DNA from: an uncultured Actinomycetes bacterium
GTDB taxonomy: Bacteria > Actinomycetota > Actinomycetes > Nanopelagicales > Nanopelagicaceae
DNA length: 64,000 nt
Direction of reading: 5' to 3'
Assembly: GCA_903834515.1 (NCBI GenBank)
Contig: CAILJM010000011.1
Span: 62,001-126,000 of the forward strand
This document shows positions 46,962-57,055 of the stretch, one piece after another (the stretch's first letter is position 1; the number at the start of each line of letters is the position of its first letter). Both the position numbers and the translations under genes were made by a program. The notes under the pieces are model-generated. The model was not told where the DNA came from and did no database searches. It saw only the letters and a program-made list of their open reading frames with translations.

Positions 46962-47997
46962 CGATCTCTTGGGTAAGTTTTGACCAGTTCTCAAGCAGGG
47001 CGGTTGCTTTGCCTGAATCGACGGCTTGAGCCGCTAGCACAAGACCATTTGCAAATTGCTGTTCAACGCTTAATGAGAAATCCCCTTTAAAGGCAGCGAT
47101 TCCCGCTGCGGCATTCAGCAAAACTGCATCTCGAGGTGCACCTCGCTCCCCCGCAAAAATCCTTCGACTTACTTCGGCGTTGTATTCCGCCTCGCCGCCC
47201 ACTAACTCTGAGATCGGGGAAGAATCAATATTGAGGTTTCGAGGATCAAAGATCTCCTCCCGGATTTTCCCATCATGAATCTGCAAGACCGTTGTTGTTG
47301 TCTCAAGTGAGATTTCATCTAACCCATCATCGCCGCGGAAAATGAATCCCTCACATCCGCGATCTAGTAGAACCTTCGCCATAACTGGCATCATCTTTGG
47401 GTTCGCTACGCCAAGGGCGATCGCCTTTGGCTGAGCCGGGTTTGCCAGCGGGCCAAGAACATTGAACATCGTTGGCACGGTTAATTCCTTGCGAGCGGGG
47501 GCCGCAAATCGAAGTGATGAATGGAACTTTTGCGCAAAGCAAAATCCAATGCCTAATTTGTAGACAGTCTCCTCAACTTCTTTTCCGTCGAGATCGATAT
47601 TCACCCCAAGCGCCTGCAAGCAGTCAGCCGCGCCGGATTTCGAGGTTGCTGCCCTCGAACCATGCTTCACCGTGCGCGCACCCGCAGCCGTTGTAATGAT
47701 CGAAGCTGTCGTAGAAATGTTGATCGTATGGGCGCCATCGCCACCAGTGCCGACGATATCAACTGCGCGTTCTGTGATCGAAATTGGAAGTGAGAATGAG
47801 AGCATTTCACGGATCGCCGATTCAATTTCGACAGCTGCCTCACCCTTGGAATACATGGCGAGGAGAAACTCTTTGAGCTCGTCTTTGGGTGCTCTATCGC
47901 TCAAGAGTTCGTGCATTGCCCATTGCATCTCTTCGGACTGCAGGTTGATCCCTGCGCGAAGTTGGCTATTGAGGTAATCCCAGGTGTAAACGGTCAT
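46945..47997 (-). CDS. trpD: Anthranilate phosphoribosyltransferase
   Basis: Transfers the phosphoribosyl group to anthranilate in tryptophan synthesis. 350 aa. [18 protein letters not shown] (80-97), [21 protein letters not shown] and [11 protein letters not shown] are diagnostic. Stands alone, away from other trp genes, four bases after the receiver-like gene, as is usual next to ctaE in actinobacteria. Confidence 0.96.
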   Translation of the reverse strand: MTVYTWDYLNSQLRAGINLQSEEMQWAMHELLSDRAPKDELKEFLLAMYSKGEAAVEIESAIREMLSFSLPISITERAVDIVGTGGDGAHTINISTTASIITTAAGARTVKHGSRAATSKSGAADCLQALGVNIDLDGKEVEETVYKLGIGFCFAQKFHSSLRFAAPARKELTVPTMFNVLGPLANPAQPKAIALGVANPKMMPVMAKVLLDRGCEGFIFRGDDGLDEISLETTTTVLQIHDGKIREEIFDPRNLNIDSSPISELVGGEAEYNAEVSRRIFAGERGAPRDAVLLNAAAGIAAFKGDFSLSVEQQFANGLVLAAQAVDSGKATALLENWSKLTQEIVSRRS

Positions 47998-48000
47998 GCG

Positions 48001-48402
48001 TTAGGCAGTCGCCACGGCATGCGATCGCAATAAATCAGCGACTTTATGGGCGAGAGTGAAAGGGTCTATCGGATGGACGACCATTGCATCGGCCTTCGAC
48101 CATGACGCCAACCAAGCATCTTGAGCCCTTCCGGTAATGACGAGTGTTGCTGGACAGTTATAAATTTCGTCCTTCAATTGGCGAGCGAGACCCAGTCCGC
48201 CTTCAGGTGTGGACTCACCATCGAGTATGAACAGGTCTATTTGGCGCTTCTCATCAAGATAGAGTCGAAGGGCCGGGCCGGTCGCAAACTCCACCACTTT
48301 GTGTGGCGATAGGTCTGCCGCGACCTGGGTTCCTAGCGCGGAGATGATGCTTTGGCGGACAGTTTGGTCATCCGAGTAGATCGCAATCACGGGCGTTCTC
48401 AT
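48001..48402 (-). CDS. Stand-alone response-regulator receiver-like protein
   Basis: 133 aa. Receiver fold: acidic pair Asp11-Asp12, phospho-acceptor Asp61 in LFILDGE, and Thr90 in LVITG. The conserved Lys of the KP motif is replaced by His110 (VVHPIDP). No output domain. Whether it is phosphorylated is doubtful. Predicted leaderless; followed by trpD and divergent from ctaE. Confidence 0.75.
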   Translation of the reverse strand: MRTPVIAIYSDDQTVRQSIISALGTQVAADLSPHKVVEFATGPALRLYLDEKRQIDLFILDGESTPEGGLGLARQLKDEIYNCPATLVITGRAQDAWLASWSKADAMVVHPIDPFTLAHKVADLLRSHAVATA

Positions 48403-48408
48403 GGTGAA

Positions 48409-48414
48409 AGTCTA
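48409..48414 (-). promoter_or_regulatory. -10 element of the receiver-like gene, leaderless
   Basis: Minus-strand TAGACT, then TTCACC and ATG. Confidence 0.5.
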
Positions 48415-48459
48415 GCGAGAATGGGGCTAATTTGAGCGTGATCAGTCTCACCCGAGGGG

Positions 48460-48487
48460 GCCGACGAACCGAGTGCTCTTGGTCGGC
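48460..48487. promoter_or_regulatory. Long imperfect hairpin between the receiver-like gene and ctaE
   Basis: GCCG pairs with CGGC and ACCGAG pairs with CTTGGT (one G-U) around a TGCT loop, with a small bulge. It lies 18-45 bp upstream of the ctaE -10-like hexamer, where a regulator could bind. Confidence 0.4.
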
Positions 48488-48505
48488 ATTTGAGCCCAAA
48501 TCGGG

Positions 48506-48511
48506 AATAAT
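48506..48511 (+). promoter_or_regulatory. -10-like element of ctaE, leaderless
   Basis: AATAAT followed by CACCCC and the ctaE GTG. The first base deviates from TANNNT, but A2 and T6 are kept and no ribosome-binding site is visible. Confidence 0.4.
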
Positions 48512-48517
48512 CACCCC

Positions 48518-49141
48518 GTGAGCACAACAGCAACCCATAAAGCCCCGACCCGCCCGAATCTCGTGGCCGTCGGTACGATCGTCTGGCTCTCCAGCGAATT
48601 GATGTTCTTCGCAGCGCTCTTTGCGATGTACTTCACCACTCGCGCCGTCCAAGGTCCAAAGATCTGGGCAGAGTCAACTGGCATGTTGAACGTAAAGTTC
48701 GCCGCGATCAATACGACCGTCCTCGTTCTCTCCTCTGTGACATGCCAATTCGGTGTCTTCGCTGCAGAGCGATTCCAAGCGCGACGCACGAGTTCGCTCT
48801 GGAGTTTCTCTAAGTGGGGAATGCGCGAATGGTTCGCACTCACCTTCCTTATGGGCGCATTCTTTATCGGCGGCCAAATTTATGAGTATGCGAATTTAGT
48901 CCGCGATGGTTTGAGCTTCTCTTCACGGGCCTATGGATCGGTCTTCTACATCACAACTGGCTTCCACGGCTTGCACGTTACTGGCGGACTTATCGCCTTT
49001 CTTATCGTTCTCGTACGCGTATTTAAAGCACAGCGCTTTGGTCATTCGCAAGCGACCACAGCGATTGTTGTTTCTTACTATTGGCACTTCGTCGACATTG
49101 TCTGGATCGCGCTCTTCTCTGCGATCTACCTGATTAAGTAG
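48518..49141 (+). CDS. ctaE: Cytochrome c oxidase subunit III
   Basis: Subunit of the aa3-type oxidase. 207 aa, five predicted membrane helices ([39 protein letters not shown]). The short five-helix form is usual in actinobacteria. GTG start. Heads ctaE-qcrC-qcrA-qcrB, which encodes the cytochrome bcc part of the bcc-aa3 supercomplex. Confidence 0.95.
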   Translation: MSTTATHKAPTRPNLVAVGTIVWLSSELMFFAALFAMYFTTRAVQGPKIWAESTGMLNVKFAAINTTVLVLSSVTCQFGVFAAERFQARRTSSLWSFSKWGMREWFALTFLMGAFFIGGQIYEYANLVRDGLSFSSRAYGSVFYITTGFHGLHVTGGLIAFLIVLVRVFKAQRFGHSQATTAIVVSYYWHFVDIVWIALFSAIYLIK

Positions 49142-49155
49142 AGAGTTGATAACAG

Positions 49156-49947
49156 ATGCGCCTATCTAACTTCCGTCGCAAAAAAATCGCAGGGCCTGTC
49201 CTTGTTGTTACAGCTCTTCTCACCGTCGGTTCAGCATTCTCAATCGCATCGGCACTTCCTAGTGCCCAGCGAACTGAGGTCTCGGCGCAATCCACACTTG
49301 TTGACGAAGGCAAACAGATCTTCCTTAAGGGTTGTTCTTCTTGCCATGGACTTAACGCAGAAGGTGGAGCAGTTGCACCTAGTTTGATTGGCGTCGGAGC
49401 CGCCGCAGTTGATTTTCAAGTAGGCACTGGACGTATGCCAATGGCCGATATGAGCCAGCAAGCAATGCGTAAGAAGCCCGTCTATGACGCTACCCAAACC
49501 GCTGCGCTAGCGGCATACGTGGCATCACTTGCTCCGGGCCCAGCCGCCGTTGATTCAGCATCCCTCACGTGGGAACGCGATGGAAATGTTGCCCAAGGTG
49601 GCGAGCTTTTCCGTACAAACTGCGCAATGTGCCACAACTTTGCAGCACAAGGTGGAGCGCTCACAAATGGTAAATACGCACCATCATTGATGGGCGTTGA
49701 GCCGCAACACATTTACGAAGCAATGATTACGGGTCCGCAATCTATGCCGAAGTTCTCTGACAAGACGATCACCCCTGCAGAGAAACTATCGATCATCAAG
49801 TGGATCAAATCCGCACAATCCGAACCCGCAATTGGTGGAGCCTCACTCGGTCGCGTTGGACCCGTAACTGAAGGTCTTCTCGTATGGACCCTTGGTCTTG
49901 GATTACTAATTGGCATTGCCGTATGGCTTGCAACGAAAGCGAGATAA
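49156..49947 (+). CDS. qcrC: Cytochrome bc1 complex diheme cytochrome c subunit
   Basis: 263 aa. N-terminal membrane anchor (about 11-34), two heme c sites, C60SSCH64 and C156AMCH160, and a C-terminal membrane helix (about 238-258). Having two hemes replaces the separate soluble cytochrome c in actinobacteria, handing electrons straight to CtaC. Confidence 0.96.
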   Translation: MRLSNFRRKKIAGPVLVVTALLTVGSAFSIASALPSAQRTEVSAQSTLVDEGKQIFLKGCSSCHGLNAEGGAVAPSLIGVGAAAVDFQVGTGRMPMADMSQQAMRKKPVYDATQTAALAAYVASLAPGPAAVDSASLTWERDGNVAQGGELFRTNCAMCHNFAAQGGALTNGKYAPSLMGVEPQHIYEAMITGPQSMPKFSDKTITPAEKLSIIKWIKSAQSEPAIGGASLGRVGPVTEGLLVWTLGLGLLIGIAVWLATKAR

Positions 49948-49951
49948 GTAG

Positions 49952-50947
49952 ATGAGTAACGAAGTAACGCGTTTCCAGGATCCAGGATTGCCAGAGCATG
50001 CGCATCGCAAAAGCGATCATGATGCAATCGCTGCCAATCGCGCGGAGCGTCAAGTCGCGATTCTCTTTCTTCTCTCTGCAGTTGGAACGATCGGAACAAT
50101 CGCCTCATATATTTTGATCGATTCAAAGAAATTTATTTACCTGCCTATCCTCGGCGATACAAATGCACAACAGTTAGCTCTTGGTACTGGGCTTGCAGCT
50201 TCACTCTTCTTCATTGGAATTGCCGCTGTTCATTGGGCAAAAACTCTGATGCCTGATCAAGAAGTCATTGCCGAAAGACATGAATTCCGGTCATCAGATG
50301 AAGACCGCGCAGATTTCGTCACCACTGTTAAGGAACGCGCTGGAGCAGCTGGCTTGGGTCGACGTTCACTCATCAAGCGCACTATGGGCGTCGCCCTTGG
50401 GTTGATCGGACTCTCCCCGCTCGTTTTACTTCGCGATCTTGGACCGCTTCCAAAGAATGATCTCTCCACAACAGATTGGTCTGCTGGAGTTCGACTCGTG
50501 ACAGATCCAGGCGATCGTCCAATAAAGCCATCGGATCTTGAAGTCGGAGCTGTCGCTCAGGTCCTTCCCGCCCTCCCTCAAGGTACAGAACGCACACTTG
50601 AAAATATCGGTAAGGATGCAGTGCTTCTCATTCGCATCCGTCCCGAGGAATTCAATCTTGATGCAGAGCGCCTCTCATGGACACATGATGGAATTATCGC
50701 CTTCTCGAAGATTTGTTCTCACATGGGCTGTGCGGTCGCCCTCTATGAACAGCAGACTAAACACCTCCTCTGCCCTTGTCATCAATCAACCTTCGATGTA
50801 ACTCGTGCTGCAAAGGTAATCTTCGGACCAGCTGCGCGCCCACTTCCACAATTAGCACTCACCTTAGATTCTGAAGGCTATTTAGTGGCTAAACAAGGAT
50901 TCACTGAACCTATCGGACCTAGCTTCTGGGAGCGTAACTCAGCATGA
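49952..50947 (+). CDS. qcrA: Cytochrome bc1 complex Rieske iron-sulfur subunit
   Basis: 331 aa. Three N-terminal membrane helices (about 32-110 and 150-170), as in actinobacteria, then the Rieske domain with CSHMGC near 254 and CPCHQS near 273. The stop overlaps qcrB by 4 bp. Confidence 0.96.
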   Translation: MSNEVTRFQDPGLPEHAHRKSDHDAIAANRAERQVAILFLLSAVGTIGTIASYILIDSKKFIYLPILGDTNAQQLALGTGLAASLFFIGIAAVHWAKTLMPDQEVIAERHEFRSSDEDRADFVTTVKERAGAAGLGRRSLIKRTMGVALGLIGLSPLVLLRDLGPLPKNDLSTTDWSAGVRLVTDPGDRPIKPSDLEVGAVAQVLPALPQGTERTLENIGKDAVLLIRIRPEEFNLDAERLSWTHDGIIAFSKICSHMGCAVALYEQQTKHLLCPCHQSTFDVTRAAKVIFGPAARPLPQLALTLDSEGYLVAKQGFTEPIGPSFWERNSA

Positions 50948-52536
50948 AAAAAAGCGAACGCGTAGCAGGTAACGTCGCAAGTTATATTGATGATCGTACT
51001 GGCGCAGCAGGGTGGGCAAAGAAGAACCTCACAAAGGTCTTCCCTGATCACTGGTCCTTCATGCTCGGAGAAATTGCTCTCTACTCTTTCATCATTCTCT
51101 TGCTCTCGGGCACCTTCCTTACATTCTGGTTTGATCCTTCACAGCAAGAAGTGATCTATAACGGCACATATGCCCCACTCTCACACGTCTCTATGTCTGC
51201 TTCCTACGCATCCACGCTTCATATCTCTTTTGATGTGCGCGGTGGGTTGCTAATGCGACAGATTCACCACTGGGCTGCACTCATCTTCATGGCAGCGATC
51301 GTGGTCCACCTACTCCGAGTCTTCTTCACTGGCGCTTTCCGTAAGCCGCGCGAAGCAAACTGGCTCATCGGTATTGGTCTTCTGACGCTTGGTATTGTCG
51401 AAGGATTCCTGGGTTACTCCCTCCCAGATGATCTACTTTCAGGAACAGGTATTCGTATCGCCGAGGCAATTATTCAAGCGATTCCTGTCGTCGGTTCTTA
51501 CCTTTCCTTCTTCGCCTTTGGAGGAGCCTTCCCTGGACATGTATTTATTCCGCGTATCTACATTGTTCACGTTCTCCTATTGCCGGGAATCTTCCTCGCT
51601 CTGATCACTGTTCACTTGATGCTCGTCTGGTACCAGAAGCACACTCAGTACCCTGGTCCAGGACGCAAAGAGACAAACGTTGTTGGTTATCCGCTTATGC
51701 CGGTCTACATGGCAAAGGCAGGTGGCTTCTTCTTTATCGTCTTCGGCGTAACTGCCTTCCTCGGAGCCGTAGCTTCGATCAACCCAATCTGGCTCTATGG
51801 TCCTTACACCCCGGGTCAGATTTCGGCTGGATCGCAGCCTGACTGGTACATGGGTTGGCTCGATGGTCTGGTTCGCATGGCACCCCCACTTGAGACCCAC
51901 GCATTTGGGCACACAATCTCTTGGAATATTTTGATTCCTGGCCTGATTATTCCTGGCATTCTCTTTACTGGAATGGCCCTCTATCCATTCATCGAATCAT
52001 GGATGAGTAGAGATAACCGCGAGCATCATCTCCTTGATCGTCCTCGCAACGTTCCGAATCGCACCGCACTCGGCGCAATGTCATTGAGCTTCATGATCAT
52101 CTCCCTCGCTAATGGTGGAAATGACATTATCGCCACGCACTTCCACCTCACGATCAATGGCATCATGTGGTTTACTCGTTTTGGCCTCTTCATTGTTCCG
52201 CCAATTGTCTTCATCATCACGAAGCGAATCTGCCTCTCGCTACAACGTGCAGATCGAGAGATCGTTCTTCATGGTCGGGAAACCGGTCGCCTGGTAATGA
52301 CTCCAGAGGGCGAATTCCTTGAAGTCCACGAAGAGCTCACTCCAGAGAAGAAGTGGACTCTGACACAGCACGAGCAACCTGCTGCGCTTACGGCACCTAG
52401 CGAAGATGCAAATGGCACTCGCTCAAAGGCTGGGATCAAAGGCAAGGTGCGTGCACGCATGAGCGAAGCGCATGTAGAGCAAATCACCTCCCCAACAGCC
52501 ACCGAAGCTCATGAGCTCGAGGGTGGTCATCACTAA
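50944..52536 (+). CDS. qcrB: Cytochrome bc1 complex cytochrome b subunit
   Basis: 530 aa. Eight-helix cytochrome b with heme-ligand histidines in RQIHHWAALIF and VHVLLLPGIFLALITVHL, and the Qo region PDWYMGW. A C-terminal cytoplasmic extension (about 450-530) is rich in Glu/Ala, as in other actinobacteria. Confidence 0.96.
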   Translation: MKKSERVAGNVASYIDDRTGAAGWAKKNLTKVFPDHWSFMLGEIALYSFIILLLSGTFLTFWFDPSQQEVIYNGTYAPLSHVSMSASYASTLHISFDVRGGLLMRQIHHWAALIFMAAIVVHLLRVFFTGAFRKPREANWLIGIGLLTLGIVEGFLGYSLPDDLLSGTGIRIAEAIIQAIPVVGSYLSFFAFGGAFPGHVFIPRIYIVHVLLLPGIFLALITVHLMLVWYQKHTQYPGPGRKETNVVGYPLMPVYMAKAGGFFFIVFGVTAFLGAVASINPIWLYGPYTPGQISAGSQPDWYMGWLDGLVRMAPPLETHAFGHTISWNILIPGLIIPGILFTGMALYPFIESWMSRDNREHHLLDRPRNVPNRTALGAMSLSFMIISLANGGNDIIATHFHLTINGIMWFTRFGLFIVPPIVFIITKRICLSLQRADREIVLHGRETGRLVMTPEGEFLEVHEELTPEKKWTLTQHEQPAALTAPSEDANGTRSKAGIKGKVRARMSEAHVEQITSPTATEAHELEGGHH

Positions 52537-52542
52537 TACACT
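52537..52542 (+). promoter_or_regulatory. -10 element of the GNAT gene, leaderless
   Basis: TACACT, then TGCCGA and ATG; it starts at the base after the qcrB stop codon. Confidence 0.5.
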
Positions 52543-52548
52543 TGCCGA

Positions 52549-53034
52549 ATGAAAATTCGCAACGCAGATCCCGGTGATATTCAGGTAATTCTGGATTTGA
52601 TCCGGGATCTCGCCATTTACGAGAAGGAAGAAGATCAGGCTAAGGCCACAGCAGCTCAACTAGAAGCTGCACTCTTCTCTTCTCATCCCACCGCCCACTG
52701 TGAACTGGTAGAAGGTGATGATGGTGCAATTGCAGGCTTCGCACTCTGGTTTAAGAACTATTCAACCTGGACCGGGACTCCTGGGATCTACCTAGAGGAC
52801 CTCTTCGTGAGACCTGAATTCCGTGGCCTGGGATATGGAAAGGCCTTGCTCGTGCACTTGGCAAAGAAGTGTGTTGAGAACGGTTGGCACCGCTTCCAGT
52901 GGTGGGTTTTAGATTGGAATGAGCCGTCTATTGAGTTCTACAAATCATTGGGAGCTGTACCGATGGATGAGTGGACGGTTTTTAGAGTCAGTGGTGAGGC
53001 CCTTCATCGACTTGCGAACTCTCAGCCGAAATAG
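52549..53034 (+). CDS. GNAT N-acetyltransferase (diamine acetyltransferase-like)
   Basis: 161 aa. YLEDLFVRPEFRGLGYGKALL holds the acetyl-CoA loop (RGLGYG), followed by WVLDWNEPSIEFYKSLGA, as in spermidine/spermine-type acetyltransferases. It sits 12 bases after qcrB but has its own predicted leaderless promoter, so it may be a passenger in the respiratory locus. Substrate not known. Confidence 0.85.
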   Translation: MKIRNADPGDIQVILDLIRDLAIYEKEEDQAKATAAQLEAALFSSHPTAHCELVEGDDGAIAGFALWFKNYSTWTGTPGIYLEDLFVRPEFRGLGYGKALLVHLAKKCVENGWHRFQWWVLDWNEPSIEFYKSLGAVPMDEWTVFRVSGEALHRLANSQPK

Positions 53035-53051
53035 GCGATCCGAAGTAACAA

Positions 53052-53092
53052 CTGCCGCAGTGGGGTTCGGAAAAAACTCCCCGCTACGGCAG
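53052..53092. terminator. Bidirectional hairpin between GNAT and ctaF
   Basis: CTGCCG/CGGCAG closes an extended stem continuing to TGGGG/CTCCCC around a 10-base loop. It separates two converging operons. A run of A's (T's on the minus strand) lies in the loop, and no clean U-tract follows. Confidence 0.6.
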
Positions 53093-53098
53093 AAATGA

Positions 53099-53497
53099 TC
53101 AATGCGTTGAGGTGGAAGGTTTCTCGTACTCGAGCACAAAGCCAAAGATTGAAACGAAGAGTGAACCAATGGCGATCAAAGTGAGCCACCAGCCCATGAG
53201 CAATCCAAGTCCAGCTGCGCACGCTGAGAGCGCCACAGGCAGAGGCCACCATGAATGTGGTGAGTAGAACCCAAGTTCACCGGCGCCATCAGCGATCTCT
53301 GCTGAGAGGTTATCCTGAGGAAGTACACCCATGCGCTTGCTGTTGAACCAGACATAGAATCCGACGATCGCCGCAAGTCCTGAGCTGAGTGAAATACACG
53401 TGATGCCCACAGCTTCGCCACCAACCGCGTAGTAGATAACGGCCATAACTGCGTAAAAGAGTGAGAGACCTACGAAGAGGCGGTAACTAGCTTTCAT
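53099..53497 (-). CDS. ctaF: Cytochrome c oxidase subunit IV (actinobacterial CtaF)
   Basis: 132 aa, four predicted membrane helices; GFYSPHSWWPLP and FVLEYEKPS are typical. Structural subunit at the QcrB/CtaC interface of the supercomplex. One-base overlap with ctaD (TAATG). Confidence 0.93.
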   Translation of the reverse strand: MKASYRLFVGLSLFYAVMAVIYYAVGGEAVGITCISLSSGLAAIVGFYVWFNSKRMGVLPQDNLSAEIADGAGELGFYSPHSWWPLPVALSACAAGLGLLMGWWLTLIAIGSLFVSIFGFVLEYEKPSTSTH

Positions 53498-55170
53498 TAG
53501 TGGTCTTCCTCCAAGTTGGCGGCTTCTGGATGGTGAAGGTCAAATGCTGGTCGCTCTGAACGGATACGAGGCATTGATGTGAAGTTGTGGCGTGGCGGCG
53601 GACAGGAAGTCGCCCATTCGAGGGAGGCTCCGTAGCCCCAAGGATCATCTACTCCGACCATTGGTGACTTGCGCGTGATCCAGATGTTTACGATAAACGG
53701 AATCATCGACAATGCGAGGAGGAAGGATCCGACCGTTGATACCTCGTTCATGAAGGTGAAACCATCATTAGAAAGGTAATCCGCGTATCGACGTGGCATT
53801 CCCTTGATACCAAGCCAGTGCTGGATCAGGAAGGTCAGGTGGAAGCCGAAGAAGAGTGTCCAGAAGTGAATCTTTCCAAGACGTTCATTGAGCATCTTGC
53901 CTGTCATCTTTGGCCACCAGAAGTAAAAGCCACCAAACATCGCAAAGACCACAGTTCCGAATAGAACATAGTGGAAGTGGGCAACGACGAAGTAAGAAGC
54001 TGAAACCGCGAAGTCCATTGGAGGGCTTGCAAGAATAATTCCAGTCAATCCGCCGAAGAGGAATGTGACTAGGAATCCGAGGATGAAGAGCATTGGGGTT
54101 TCGAAGGTGAGAGAACCCTTCCACATAGTTCCGATCCAGTTAAAGAACTTCACACCGGTTGGTACGCCGATTAAGAAGGTCATGAACGAGAAGAATGGAA
54201 GAAGAACCTGCCCGCTTGCGAACATGTGGTGTGCCCAGACAGAGACAGAGAGTGCGGAGATGCCAATTGTCGCGGCAATCAATCCCTTATAACCAAAGAC
54301 GGGCTTACGACTAAATACTGGAAGAATTTCTGTTGCAATTCCAAAGAATGGAAGGGCAAGAATGTAAACCTCTGGGTGGCCAAAGAACCAGAAGAGGTGC
54401 TGCCAGAGCATCGCGCCGCCATTCGCTGGATCAAAGATATGTGATCCGAATAGACGATCTGCTTCCAGACCCAAGAATGCTGCAGCCAATGGTGGGAAGG
54501 CGAGCAAGACAAGAATAGAAGTCAACAATACGTTCCATGAAAAGATCGACATGCGGAACATAGTCATTCCAGGGGCGCGCATTGTGAAGATTGTCGTAAT
54601 GAAATTCACGCCACCGAGAATTGTTCCGAGACCACCGATCGCCAAACCAATCACCCAAAGATCGCCACCAATGCCTGGTGAGTATTGGGCGCTTGAGAGC
54701 GGAGCGTATGCAGTCCATCCAAAGGAGGCCGCTCCCCCTGGTGATAGGAATCCTCCGAAGGCCATGAGTCCACCGAAGAGGTATAGCCAGTAAGAGAGCA
54801 TATTTAAACGTGGGAAAGCCACATCTGCCGCGCCGATTTGAAGCGGCATGATCACGTTTGCAAATCCCACAAAGAGCGGCGTAGCAAACATCAGAAGCAT
54901 GATGGTCCCGTGCATAGTGAAGATTTGGTTGTACTGCTCAGTGCTCAAAAATTGAAGTCCTGGGCGAGCAAGTTCAGCTCGAAGGGCTAGAGCAAGCAGG
55001 CCAGCGACTAAGAACCAGGTAAAGGAAGTAATCAGGTAGAGATAACCGATTGTCTTGTGATCGGTTGAAGTAATCCACTTGACGAATAGGCGACCCTTAG
55101 AAGAGTGAGAAGATTTAGCCGGCGCGGTAACTGAACCTACTGGTGCCGTGCGCTCTGCATATGTAGTCAT
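53497..55170 (-). CDS. ctaD: Cytochrome c oxidase subunit I
   Basis: 557 aa, twelve helices. Heme a ligand in TMHGTIMLL, Cu-B site [14 protein letters not shown] and HHMF, heme a3/a ligands in [13 protein letters not shown]; the K-channel YSTVGS-like region appears as FGYKGLI. Follows ctaC after 2 bases. Confidence 0.97.
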   Translation of the reverse strand: MTTYAERTAPVGSVTAPAKSSHSSKGRLFVKWITSTDHKTIGYLYLITSFTWFLVAGLLALALRAELARPGLQFLSTEQYNQIFTMHGTIMLLMFATPLFVGFANVIMPLQIGAADVAFPRLNMLSYWLYLFGGLMAFGGFLSPGGAASFGWTAYAPLSSAQYSPGIGGDLWVIGLAIGGLGTILGGVNFITTIFTMRAPGMTMFRMSIFSWNVLLTSILVLLAFPPLAAAFLGLEADRLFGSHIFDPANGGAMLWQHLFWFFGHPEVYILALPFFGIATEILPVFSRKPVFGYKGLIAATIGISALSVSVWAHHMFASGQVLLPFFSFMTFLIGVPTGVKFFNWIGTMWKGSLTFETPMLFILGFLVTFLFGGLTGIILASPPMDFAVSASYFVVAHFHYVLFGTVVFAMFGGFYFWWPKMTGKMLNERLGKIHFWTLFFGFHLTFLIQHWLGIKGMPRRYADYLSNDGFTFMNEVSTVGSFLLALSMIPFIVNIWITRKSPMVGVDDPWGYGASLEWATSCPPPRHNFTSMPRIRSERPAFDLHHPEAANLEEDH

Positions 55171-55172
55171 GG

Positions 55173-55937
55173 TTAAGCCGCCTTCAGTGATGTGAGGTAT
55201 GCCTGATACTGCGCTGGTGTAACTACTTTAACTTTGAAGAGCATCTGCGAGTGATCACGGCCGCAGAGTATGTTGCAACGGCCAGGATAAGTGCCGAGCT
55301 TCTCTGCTGCGAATTCGAGATGGTTCTCAACGTGCGGCAGAGTTTGAATTTGAATCATGAAGGCTGGGATCCAGAAGCCATGTACAACATCGTTTGAGGT
55401 GAGAGTGAATCGAACTTTCTCACCAAGTGGCATCACGAGCGTTGGAGGCTGCGCCGGTGTTCCTGTAACAGTGGTATTCGGGCCAGTCCCTGCATCATCG
55501 TAAGTGAATTGCCATGACCACTGAATTGCGTTGACATGAATGTTATGTGGTGCAGTAGCTGCCGAATCAAGATGAGTGATTTTAGATTCGCCTCGCGCAG
55601 TAAATCCGAAGAGCACGAGAACGATGATAAAGGCGATAGCAGTGAGGGAAAGTTCGACCTTGTTGTTATGTCGGAATTGACGCGGAAGGCCATCGCCCTT
55701 GCGACGATTGAAGAGAACCGGATAAAAAATGGCAATCGCTGTAAGAATTCCAACAACTGCGGCGGTTATCCAAGCGCCTTGCCATAGTGGCAAAGTCGTA
55801 TCGTTGACTGAAGAGAGGCCCTTGTCATAACCAAGCCCTGAAATGTTCTTTGATTGACATCCGGTGAGCACGAAGGCGAGGCTAGAAATCGCTATTACGA
55901 GGGCGGCCTTTTTGGCAGCAGAGGGGCGCATTTGCAT
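55173..55937 (-). CDS. ctaC: Cytochrome c oxidase subunit II (lipoprotein)
   Basis: 254 aa. Lipobox LTGC (Cys27), two membrane helices, then the cupredoxin domain with the CuA ligands C221-NIL-C225-GRD-H229-SQ-M232 and WSWQF. Predicted leaderless from ATG 55937 (TAAACT-N7). Operon ctaC-ctaD-ctaF. Confidence 0.96.
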   Translation of the reverse strand: MQMRPSAAKKAALVIAISSLAFVLTGCQSKNISGLGYDKGLSSVNDTTLPLWQGAWITAAVVGILTAIAIFYPVLFNRRKGDGLPRQFRHNNKVELSLTAIAFIIVLVLFGFTARGESKITHLDSAATAPHNIHVNAIQWSWQFTYDDAGTGPNTTVTGTPAQPPTLVMPLGEKVRFTLTSNDVVHGFWIPAFMIQIQTLPHVENHLEFAAEKLGTYPGRCNILCGRDHSQMLFKVKVVTPAQYQAYLTSLKAA

Positions 55938-55944
55938 GACGGGA

Positions 55945-55950
55945 AGTTTA
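55945..55950 (-). promoter_or_regulatory. -10 element of ctaC, leaderless
   Basis: Minus-strand TAAACT, then TCCCGTC and ATG 55937. Confidence 0.5.
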
Positions 55951-55983
55951 TCGGGCGAACTCGCGCTCCGCTCCCGACGGGGG

Positions 55984-55989
55984 TAGCGT
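55984..55989 (+). promoter_or_regulatory. -10 element of the NifS-like gene, leaderless
   Basis: TAGCGT, then TCGAACT and ATG 55997. Confidence 0.5.
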
Positions 55990-55996
55990 TCGAACT

Positions 55997-57055
55997 ATGG
56001 GCTCAATCACAGGGATTTTCACGCGTGAAAATAGCCTCCACCCTGCCGCCCGAGAGGTCATGCTCGAGGCCATCGATCGAGGCTGGGCCGACCCTCAAAA
56101 AATTCACCATCCCTCTCGGCAACTCAGCCAGCTGCTCGACTCAAGTCGAGAATCACTCGCTCATTCGCTAGGAGCACGGCCAGAAAGCCTCCACTTCCTC
56201 GGGGAACCACACCTTGGTTTCTTCTTGGGGATTGCCGGACTTCAACTCCCCCGCGAACGGAGCTTTTATCCATCGACCGCCCGCTTAGAGGCGATCGCCG
56301 TAGCACAGGCAATGGAAGATCCCCGAAGAATCGATGTGGACTTAGATGGCCTCTGGTCGATACCTGACCATTCTGAGCGAGATCTCCTGATTCTTCCCAC
56401 CGCAAACCTTGAGACGGGAAACATCTCGCCCGAATCGACTCACTTTCAGGGACGGATTTTCGTCGACGCAACGGCTGGGCCATGTGAAAAAATGCCCACA
56501 TCCTGGGGCGCTGCCCTCTGGGAGGCGAGCAGCTGGCGGGGACCAGCAGGTCTTGGAATCTTTGCAGTCCAGGATGAGGTCTCGTGGAGAAATCCACTTC
56601 CGCATCTCGATGGTCGCAAGACGCCGGCCTCCTTCAGTCCTTCCCTCGCAATTGCCGCCGCAGTCGCACTCGAGGGTTCGATGAAAGATATTGAGCGTTC
56701 GCGTACGGAGACGCTTCGGCTCAATTCTCTGCTTCGGCGCTTTATCGATGAAGAAATTGGAGATGTCGACATCGCTTCATCGCAGAGCGCTCTTCCACAG
56801 ATGCTCTCGTTCTCATTTCTCTATGTGGATGCCGAACAACTTGTTGATCGTATGTCTCGTTCCGGGTTCCTAATCGATTCGGGCTCAGCATGTACGAGTG
56901 CAAATCTTGAGCCAAGTCATGTTCTTGCCGCGATGGGTCGGCTTACTCATGGAAATGTACGAGTTCATCTCTATCCAGAACTCACCGAGGATGAGCTACT
57001 TAAGATGCTACAAACCCTCAAGCAACATGTGCTCGATCTGCGATCAACTCTATGA
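55997..57055 (+). CDS. Degenerate cysteine-desulfurase-like protein lacking the PLP lysine
   Basis: 352 aa, class V aminotransferase (NifS/IscS) fold by overall alignment: HPSRQLSQLLDSSRESLAHSLGA, LPTANLETGNISP (from NNETG), RIFVDA, and the sulfur-carrying SGSACTS with Cys299. However, the SxHK site is EASSWRGPAG (176-185), so the Schiff-base Lys is Ser179 and the His is Ser178; the phosphate-binding SGATE is LGEPH; and the first His of the TEH motif is lost. It should not bind PLP covalently. The catalytic Cys is kept. Its stop overlaps the TusA-like start (ATGA), suggesting a joint sulfur-handling role. Confidence 0.75.
   Translation: MGSITGIFTRENSLHPAAREVMLEAIDRGWADPQKIHHPSRQLSQLLDSSRESLAHSLGARPESLHFLGEPHLGFFLGIAGLQLPRERSFYPSTARLEAIAVAQAMEDPRRIDVDLDGLWSIPDHSERDLLILPTANLETGNISPESTHFQGRIFVDATAGPCEKMPTSWGAALWEASSWRGPAGLGIFAVQDEVSWRNPLPHLDGRKTPASFSPSLAIAAAVALEGSMKDIERSRTETLRLNSLLRRFIDEEIGDVDIASSQSALPQMLSFSFLYVDAEQLVDRMSRSGFLIDSGSACTSANLEPSHVLAAMGRLTHGNVRVHLYPELTEDELLKMLQTLKQHVLDLRSTL

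Noticed and set aside
55997-57055. Calling the NifS-like gene a pseudogene
   Set aside because: Full length, no frameshift, own promoter, coupled partner and intact Cys299; substitutions are clustered at cofactor residues, which fits selection for a new role better than decay.
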